From positions 124,001 to 188,000 of the forward strand of contig NZ_UNRE01000003.1 of assembly GCF_900537085.1 (NCBI RefSeq): a stretch of DNA of 64,000 nt, in the 5' to 3' direction. Shown here piece after piece: positions 18,634 through 27,300 of this stretch. The stretch's first letter is position 1. Every line of letters starts with the position of its first letter. Source of the stretch: Agarivorans sp. Alg241-V36. GTDB lineage: Bacteria > Pseudomonadota > Gammaproteobacteria > Enterobacterales > Celerinatantimonadaceae. The notes under the pieces are model-generated. The model did not search any database. It was not told the DNA's origin and was given only the letters and a program-made list of their open reading frames with translations. The translations under genes and the position numbers were made by a program.

Positions 18634-19287
18634 ATGGCTATTGTAGATCCCGGTGCAAACTTAAACTCCCAGCCCAGTATTGCGAATAGCAGTAAAGTGA
18701 CTAGCTCCGAGCTAGGCAGCTGGACCGAAATTGGCGAACGTTGCTTGTTAGATAACGTGCAATTTGGTGACTACAGCTACGCGCAAAATGATGTCGATAT
18801 CGCCCTATGCACGGTGGGTAGATTTGTCTCAATTGCTTCTAGCGTACGAATTAACCCCAGCAACCATCCGTGGTGGCGCCCTAGCTTGCATCACTTTAGC
18901 TATCGCCCACAAAAGTACGGCATGGCCGCCAAGGTAGATGAGCAAGTATTTGATTGGCGAGCAGACAACAAAGTCAGCATCGGCCACGATGTTTGGATAG
19001 GCCACGGCGCGATCATTATGCCAGGGGTAAATATTGGCAATGGGGCAATTGTTGGCTCTGGCAGCATCGTTACCAAAGACGTGCCTGCTTGGCACATTGT
19101 GGTAGGCAATCCTGCCAAGGTATTAAGACCACGCTTTGATAAAGCCGATACCGGAGAGCGCTTAGAAAAACTCGCTTGGTGGAATTGGTCACACGACAAA
19201 CTGGCCGAAGCCCTGCCCTTGTTCCAAGAAGACTGCATAAGTTTTCTTGAGCACTATGAAAAGCAGACCATTAGCGAAGGTGCTTAG
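18634..19287 (+). CDS. Phosphonate-locus hexapeptide-repeat acyltransferase
   Basis: The 217-residue protein has a left-handed beta-helix acyltransferase domain: [21 protein letters not shown] and [23 protein letters not shown] are hexapeptide repeats. It has the [15 protein letters not shown] insertion seen in the xenobiotic-type acetyltransferases. Proteins like this recur in C-P lyase operons and are classed as a phosphonate-metabolism transferase family. Whether it acetylates aminophosphonates, as unrelated PhnO does, is inference. It lies 16 bp after phnP, and its stop codon overlaps the next start by one base. Confidence 0.85.
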   Translation: MAIVDPGANLNSQPSIANSSKVTSSELGSWTEIGERCLLDNVQFGDYSYAQNDVDIALCTVGRFVSIASSVRINPSNHPWWRPSLHHFSYRPQKYGMAAKVDEQVFDWRADNKVSIGHDVWIGHGAIIMPGVNIGNGAIVGSGSIVTKDVPAWHIVVGNPAKVLRPRFDKADTGERLEKLAWWNWSHDKLAEALPLFQEDCISFLEHYEKQTISEGA

Positions 19288-20531
19288 TGGCCGCAAATTT
19301 ATTGCGAGTTCGCTTAGCTACACATGGAATGGCGATTGCCCAAACTCTGCTGTGGGCAAGCCTTTACTATAGCTTTCCGGCGATGCTGCTCACTTGGCAT
19401 CTGCAACTTAGCTGGTCTATTGCTGATGTGTCTTTAGCCTTTACCATCGCGCTGGTAGCCTCGGCGCTTTGCTCTCCGTTTATCGGCCGTTTAATCGACA
19501 AGGGCTTTGGCCCGCAGGTGCTAAGCCTTAGTGCATTGTTAGGCGGTTTAGCCCTGTTGGCTGTAAGCCAGGTTGAACACTTATGGCAATTCTATGGTGC
19601 GTGGTTAATGCTGGGTTGTGCCAGTGCCGGTTGCTTATACGAGCCTTGTTTTGCCTTTCTTACTCGCTATCGTGGCAGCGATGCTAAATCGGCAATTACT
19701 AAGGTCACCTTATATGCTGGATTTGCCGGCACAGTAAGCTTTCCCCTTTGTCATTATTTAGTTGGCTTAGTGGGCTGGCGCGCCACCTCCGTAAGTTTGG
19801 CCTTAATCGTTATATTTATTGCAACACCACTTTTGTTTAGCTGCGCCAAGCTGATACAAGGTGCACAAAGATCTTTGTTGTCTCAAGCTAAAACTCGCCT
19901 TACTTCTACGCCTTCAAAAGGGGTGAGCCATTCGCTTAAAAGCGCGATCTTTTGGCTTATCGCCATGGCTTTTTCACTTAGCGCACTTAACCACACAGTA
20001 CTGGTTAACTTTTTACTGCCCAGCATGCACGCTATCAACTTTACGCCTAACGATGCGGTGTTAGTAATGGCAATGATAGGCCCTATGCAAGTGGTTGGGC
20101 GCATTGCCATGATGAGCGTAGATAAGCGGCTTTCAAACACCGTGATAACCATGCTGTGTTTTGGCAGTTTACTGGTGGCAGCAAGTTTGTTGTGGCGGCT
20201 TAGCACTAGCCAACAAGTCATTTGGCTATTTGTTGTATTGCAAGGCAGTGCCTATGGGGTAACCAGTATTTTGCGGCCAGTATTAACTAAGCAGCTATTA
20301 GGTAAAGAGAGTTTTGGAGCGATATCGGGGTTGTTAGCAGTGCCCTATTTACTCGCCAGCGCGAGTGCGCCGTTTTTAGGAGCTTATGCTTGGCAAGTCA
20401 ATCAGCAGCAGGGGATCTTTAGTCTAGTGAGCCTAAGTGCAGGCTTGGGTTTTGTAGCAATGGCAGCCTGTTGTTTGCAACAAGCTGCCAAAACCACTAA
20501 CTATCAGAAGTTAACGGCTAAGCCTAAGTAA
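19287..20531 (+). CDS. MFS transporter at the end of the phn locus
   Basis: The 414-residue protein has about twelve hydrophobic segments and the major-facilitator motif FIGRLIDKGFG between TM2 and TM3. It starts at a GTG that overlaps the preceding stop codon by one base, so it belongs to the phn transcript. Substrate is unknown. It could export a C-P lyase product or import an organophosphorus compound, and neither is shown. Its last 28 bases overlap the convergent outer-membrane protein gene. No terminator is visible at the junction. Confidence 0.85.
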   Translation: MAANLLRVRLATHGMAIAQTLLWASLYYSFPAMLLTWHLQLSWSIADVSLAFTIALVASALCSPFIGRLIDKGFGPQVLSLSALLGGLALLAVSQVEHLWQFYGAWLMLGCASAGCLYEPCFAFLTRYRGSDAKSAITKVTLYAGFAGTVSFPLCHYLVGLVGWRATSVSLALIVIFIATPLLFSCAKLIQGAQRSLLSQAKTRLTSTPSKGVSHSLKSAIFWLIAMAFSLSALNHTVLVNFLLPSMHAINFTPNDAVLVMAMIGPMQVVGRIAMMSVDKRLSNTVITMLCFGSLLVAASLLWRLSTSQQVIWLFVVLQGSAYGVTSILRPVLTKQLLGKESFGAISGLLAVPYLLASASAPFLGAYAWQVNQQQGIFSLVSLSAGLGFVAMAACCLQQAAKTTNYQKLTAKPK

Positions 20532-21115
20532 GCACCGCTATCGCTGGTGCTGTAGCTACGGGTAGCGATATCTTCGTACTGGTAACCCGCAGAGATATCA
20601 ATGGTGCTAGCTACTAGGTCAAACAGTTCATAGTTTACCCCAGCACGAAAACGGTTAGCTTTGTAATCTTCATCGGTAAGTGACACTTTCAAATCACTCT
20701 CTAAACCAAGACCCGAACCTGGAAAACGCCATGCAACACGCCCTACTGCGTATACTTGCTCGCCATTGTCAGAGCCAGCTAAAGCAGCGTTAGCACTATC
20801 CCAACGCTCGTAACCTGCACCTAAATCTAGGTAAAGACCAGCTGTATCAAATAGGTTGTAGTACAACTCACCTTGGTAGCTAGAGCCATCAGCTGCATCA
20901 CCTTGCTTACGCTTGTTTGCGCCAACAGCTACATTAGGAATAAGCGGAATAGGATGCTTAAAACGCAACTCTAAATCACCTTGCCAAGCCGAAGAAGCTT
21001 TTGGGTCAGTATTGGTTTGAGCGATATGGCTAGCCAGAGTTAAACCGAGTAGATCGGCTTGAGCAGGAAGAGCAGCGAACATTGCAGCGCCAACAGCAGC
21101 GAGGCGAAATTTCAT
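20504..21115 (-). CDS. Outer-membrane beta-barrel protein, YfaZ/TIGR04219-like
   Basis: The ATG at 21115, with AAGGA six bases upstream, gives a 203-residue protein with a clear signal peptide (MKFRLAAVGAAMFAALPAQA). The frame is open further upstream, to 21187, but that would bury the signal. The mature part has alternating aromatic/polar strands (YLDLGAGYERWD, GLGLESDLKVSL, FDLVASTIDISAGYQYED) and ends AYLGLAVNF, a typical beta-barrel C-terminal Phe. The function is unknown. It follows the adhesin gene on the same strand after 185 bp and overlaps the MFS gene by 28 bp. Confidence 0.75.
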   Translation of the reverse strand: MKFRLAAVGAAMFAALPAQADLLGLTLASHIAQTNTDPKASSAWQGDLELRFKHPIPLIPNVAVGANKRKQGDAADGSSYQGELYYNLFDTAGLYLDLGAGYERWDSANAALAGSDNGEQVYAVGRVAWRFPGSGLGLESDLKVSLTDEDYKANRFRAGVNYELFDLVASTIDISAGYQYEDIATRSYSTSDSGAYLGLAVNF

Positions 21116-21300
21116 GTTGAGTCCTTTAACTAAACAAGTTCTAAGAAGGTAAGGCGGCATTCTGCCACGCGACTCAGTTAAGGCCAAGAGAAAAAGCTAC
21201 GCCATCAACCCCTTTTAGTTTATTTTGCTAAAAATTTACAAATTGCCTTATTTTACTGCAATATAGGTATTACCTTTAGCTCAAACAACACTCGCTATAT

Positions 21301-24300
21301 TTACCATTGATTGTGCATATTGTTGAGCGCCGAATGCAATAGCTCATCATCATGACTATCCATAGCAGTATTATCATCAACCAGTTGGTTATGGTTATGA
21401 TCATGGTCTTGGGCATCATCAAGTTGATGATGTTGGTCCTCTCCTTCAGCCAATGGATTGTCAAACGGATCCGGTGAATGTCCAGCCAAGTCATCTTCAT
21501 CAGCTAGAGGGTTGTCTACGTTAAACTCCGGTAGTAAGTCTGTTTGGCTGCCAGCTAAAGACTCAGACGGCGCATCATCTCTGCTCATTCCCAGCATTTG
21601 AAAGTAGTGGTCTACCGGTGACGTAGGCTGAAGGGTAGATGTTAAATCCGAGGTCTCTGTTTCACTTTTAAGCTCTTGATGGTGTTCAGACTCACTAACA
21701 GACCCATAACTTGCCAACTCATCACTTGGTGCTATGACTAGGTCAACATCAATAACATCAACATCTAAAGGAGCGTCACTGGCATCTGGAGCTGCTGGAG
21801 GTGGAGTATGGTGGCCAACCACTGGGGTAACCGTCATATCCAACACTTCCGATCCTAAAGTAAGCTTACCGCTGTGACCAGGTCCATGATTTAAAATACT
21901 CACTTGAACATGCATTACAACATCATCGTGATGGGACCCCTGCAAAGCGACTTCAAATCTATCCTCATGAACACCGACATCTTGAGCGCTGCCGTGAGGA
22001 CCAGTATGAGTATTGGCATGCTCTTGATAGCTGAGTTGACCGGTTTTAGGGTCAATAGTCAGCGTTCCCCAATGGCTGGTATAAGAGGTTTGATAATGGC
22101 CATTAACTAATATTTTCCAGCCTTGCTCTGCAACAGGTACCGGAGTTTGGCCGGGTACAATTGTTGGTACGCCAAGTGAGGCACCAATATGGTGACTGCC
22201 TGGTGGTGCTGTGACAACGATGGGCTCAGGTTTAGCACTTGCTGCCATGTTTAAAGCGGAGTTTACGTTGCCATGCTCATCGGTCATGATGGCTTTAACA
22301 ATACTGCTGGGAGCAACTTCGAGTTGAATTCCGTGCGCTAAGCTATTCGCGTCGAGTACATGGTCAACGCCATTAATACTAAGGTGTTCGCCTACTTTGG
22401 CATCTGTTGCTGCATGCACCGTTGCGGTAATGGTTCCAGCGTGGCCATGGGCTATTTCAGCTTTGTTGTATAAGTTATCACTGCCGGGACTCTCAAAAGT
22501 GATACTCGGTCTACCAACTTGGAGATCAGTATCATAGTGTAAGGTTTGAGTTGCATTGGCTTTATTGCCTGCATTGTCGACAGTGGAAACAGAGGCCGAA
22601 ACTGACGAATCAGAGGCCAACTCACTACCCGCAACTACAATACTAAATTGTCCATGACTATCTACAGTTCCTGTGTAACTTTGTTGATTAATACTTAACG
22701 TAACAACATCACCTTGATGTACATCGCCGCCAACTTGGCCAGTGATGTTTACCGATGTATGACTTTCTTGAGCATTAATAATATTGTCGGCGGTAATAGG
22801 GTCAAGGTGAATGCTAGTTTGGGCTTGGGTATCAATTTTCACATCGAGTACTGGTGATACAGCAGGCACCACTGATGAAGGAGCCAATGCTTTAGCGGAT
22901 AGATTATGATCGCCTTCAGTTAAGCGGCTTACAGCAACGCTATATTGCCCAGAGGCATCAGAAACCGCGTGTCCAACGGGTGTTGAACCATCGTAAACCG
23001 TCACTTGCGAATAGGGAATATCGGTGTGTCCGGTGATTGTTGGAGTTGTATCCTTGGTCAAGTTGTCAGTTTGTGATGAACCCGAGTCGCTCATCGATGC
23101 AAGATCCAAAGTCACCGTGTTGGTTGGCGCGACGTTTGCGCCAACAGGTAAGGTTGGTTGCGTGGTTGTAACCACAGGTTGAGGAGGTACAGTTGTTGAT
23201 GTAACTATGCCGCCAGTAGTCGAAGTGGTTACCTGTCCAGATGCATCAAAGGTGATGAATTTCGAATCCTCAGCTTGGCCATCACTGACTTTGACTTCAA
23301 ACACATCAACACCATGGTAGGAGTTGGTTGCAGCATTGTAACTCATCCCTGCCACAGATGTGTTTGGCGTATAGACATAGTCACCAGTATTGGGATTAAC
23401 GGTTAGTGAACCAAAATGACCTGTTGAACTAACGACAGAGAACGTATGAGAGTCAGTAACGTCTGCATCCGTCTCTGTTAATGTGCCCGTCGTCGATGAT
23501 GCTTGGCTGACACCGAGCATCGGTGCGTCGTTGGTGCCAGTTACCGTTAACGTTGCGGTTTGCTGTGCATTACCACCCTGACCATCGGTTACATTGTAGG
23601 TGACCACTATGGTTTCAGACTGGTTTACCCCTAAATGCTGAAAGGCTTGGTGCGTTGCATCAACGACCAATGTGTGCCCATCAGAAGCAACAAAAACACC
23701 CGCAGGCAATGCCGTTGATGTTGCGCCGCCATCCACTTGGTAGTGCAGGTTAGTAATCGACAGCGTATCGCCATCGGTATCTGTCGCGCCTTGCAATAAA
23801 TCCAATTGATGATGATTTGTTTGGTCTTCGCTCACGGTATCTGTGACGGCCGCTACCGTTGGGGCATGGTTTACTGAATCGACCGTTATGGTGTTAGTGG
23901 CCTCTTTCGAGTCTTGGTGTCCATCGTTAACAGTATATTTAAACTGAACATCGCCATTAAAATCTTGCGCAGGAACGAACTGAAGTTTAGCGATATCGGC
24001 AGTAGCAATACTCTGACCTGCGGTAATATCGTGTCCATCAAGTACAAACTTACCTTGTGTTGCTGGTGGTAGATCTGTGATTGCTATGGAATGTAGCGTA
24101 TCGCCGGTATCAATATCCGTAAACCCAAACTGACTGGCTTGCATTTGGTAGTGCGTGTCTTCAGTGCCATGTGCAAGTGTCGTCGCAGTGATGGTCGGCT
24201 GATCATTGGTTCCTGTCACCGTTATTGTTATATCGTGGGCAGTGTGGTCTGCAGAATAAACACGGTACACAACCTTTTCTACTTCACCTTCAGCTAATGA

Positions 24301-27300
24301 TTGCAAGTGACTGTTGGCTACTTCATAACCCCAAGCGCCATTTGGTGTTATGCGTAAAAAACCACCAAAGGGGTCGTTAATCGCTTGCTCTCCAAACCGA
24401 TTGACCTGAAAGTGGTCTTGCCCTGCATCAGGATCACTGACATTCAATAAACCTGAAGCCGCTACGGGGTGATTTGAACTATGACCAACATTATGATCTT
24501 CAATAATCGTCCCTGTATCAGTACCAGTAATCACAGCAGAATCACGTGTGGGAGCCAGAGTGATTGAGGCTGATGTAGCCACACTTCCACCATGTGAATC
24601 CTGCACATCATAGGTAAATGAGACCTTGCCGTTGTAATCTTGTGTAGGATGAAAGGTGAAGGTTCCGTCATGATTATCGGTAATCTTTCCATGATCAGCG
24701 ATAAGATTTGCTACAGAGAGTTTCCCCGCATCATCGTGGTCGATGTCTGTAGCGTTAGCGAGTAAATCAGCAGCGTGTAGAACGACATCTGTATCTTCAG
24801 TACCAGCTGTAAGTGTAACTGCTGAGCTAACAACGGGAGCATCATTGTCACCTTGAATAGTGACTTGAATTTCATGAGTCGTACCATCAGCAGAACGCAC
24901 AGTAACAGTATCAATTAAGGTTTCGCTACTAGCGAGAGATTGAATCTTTGCGAGGCTATTATCAATTTCATAGCGATATGAACCATCGGATTGAAGAATG
25001 AGTTTTCCACCTTCCTGTGTCGTATATCCGGTATCCCATGTGCCTGTCTGTTGGTTTTGATGAAGATTTCCATCAAAATGTTCTTCTCCAGCATCAGCGT
25101 CAGTAATGGTCAATTGGCCGTTGTATATAATCGTATTGCCTGAGTTTAGGGTAAGGTTATGATCCTCTTGAACAGTAAAGGTGTCTTGCCCGCCAATAAC
25201 TGCTGTATCACCTACAGCACTCAATGAAGTGCTTGCACCCGTATGCGTAACTCCACCATGCGCGTCTTGCACATCATAGGTGAAGTGAACTTGGCCGTTA
25301 TAGTCTTTGGTTGGCGTGAAGGTGTAGGTGCCGTCTTTGTTATCAATCACAGAGCCGTGGTCTACTAACAGATTAGCAATGGAAAGCTTGCCAGCGTCAT
25401 TTGTATCAACGTCGACAGTATTGGAAAGCAAATCAGCCTTTGTAAAAGTAAGAGCAGTGTCTTCGGTACCTGTAGTAAGTGTCACTTCAGAACTGATGTA
25501 CGGTCTGTCGTTATCTCCATGAATGGTAATAACGATATTTTGAGCAGTACCATCTTTAGAATATACGGTAATGGTGTCGGTTAGCGTTTGCCCTTCACCG
25601 AGTTGATCTATGGTAGTGCCAATAGTTGTTTTTCTATTGCCGACCCAATCAACGCTTCCAACCGTCACGTCGTAATGCCAAGTACCATCTGTATTTAAGA
25701 GTAAGTGTCCATATTGTCCGTGGTAGGAGTTATTCCAAGCGCCGCCCTTAGGGTCGAATTGGGCTTCACCACTATCAGGGTCAACAATATCCAACTTGCC
25801 ATCAGCTGTTAATGCTGCCTGTCCAAGTTTAGCCATACCAGGTTGTGCGTAATCGGGTGACATATCACCATAACTGCCATGCCCTTCATCGACATCGCCA
25901 GTTGTTATTCCGGTGATTATGGCTTTGTCGTCAGTGCCATTAATCCTAACCGTAACTTTTTGCTCTGTCCCATCAACAGAGTGTACTACTAGCGTATCGG
26001 TAAGTGACTCGCCTGTTTTCAGGCCTTGAATAGCCTGTTTGGAATTGTCTGCAGTATAAGTCCAGTGGCCTAGTTCGTTAATAGAAAGGCTTCCGAATTG
26101 CCCTTGTTGTACGCCCGCTTGGAACTGATTTTGACCTGAATCCACATCAGTAACTGTGAGCGTACCATCAACATGGAGTTGCCCTTGATGCAGGTCTTTA
26201 TCTTCGGTTAATTGTGTTGTGCTGGTTCCTGCAATAACAGCCTTATCGTCAGTGCCATTAATGGACACAGTGATTTTCTGTTCAGTGCCATCGACTGAAT
26301 GAACGACTAGCGTATCGGTGAGCGACTCTCCGGTTTTCAGGCCTTGGATTACTGGCTGAGAATTATCTGCCGTATAAGTCCAGTGACCGAGATTATCGAT
26401 ACTGAGCGTGCCGAACTGCCCTTGCAATACGCCCGCTTGGAATTGATTTTGACCATTATCAACATCAGTGACAGTGAGCGTGCCATCGACATGAAGTTGT
26501 CCTTGATGAAGGTCTTTGTCTTCAGTGAGACTCGCCGTACTAGTTCCACCAATCACCGCCTTATCGTCGGTGCCGTTAATAGTCACAGTGATTTTTTGTT
26601 CGGTACCATCGACAGAATGAACAACTAGCGTATCGGTGAGCGATTCTCCGGTTTTCAGGCCTTGGATTACTGTTTGAGAATTATCTGCCGTATAGGTCCA
26701 ATGGCCTAGTTCGTTAATGGAAAGCGAACCGAATTGACCTTGTTGTACGGTGGCTTGGAACTGGTTTTGGCCATTATCGACATCAGTGACAGTGAGCACG
26801 CCATCGGCATGCAGTTGCCCTTGATGCAGGTCTTTATCTTCGGTTAATTGTGCTGTGCGGGTTCCTGCAATGACTGCCTTATCATCAGTGCCGTTAATGG
26901 ATACAGTGATTTTTTGCTCTGTGCCATCGACGCTATGAACGACCAAAGTGTCAGTTAATGATTCACCTGTTTTCAGGCCTTGTATAGCCTGTTGTGAATT
27001 ATCAGCGGTGTAGGTCCAGTGGCCTAGGTTATTGATCGACAGTGTGCCGAACTGGCCTTGTAACACATTGGCTTGGAACTGGTTTTGACCATTATCTACA
27101 TCAGTAACAGTAAGTGAGCCATCAACATGAAGTTGCCCTTGATGAACATCTTTATCTTCGGTCAATGATGCTGTTGATGTCCCTGCAATGACCGCCTTAT
27201 CGTCAGTGCCGTTGATAGTGACAGAGATTTTTTGCTCAGTGCCATCGACGCTGTGAACGACTAGCGTATCGGTAAGTGACTCACCCGTTTTCAGGCCTTG

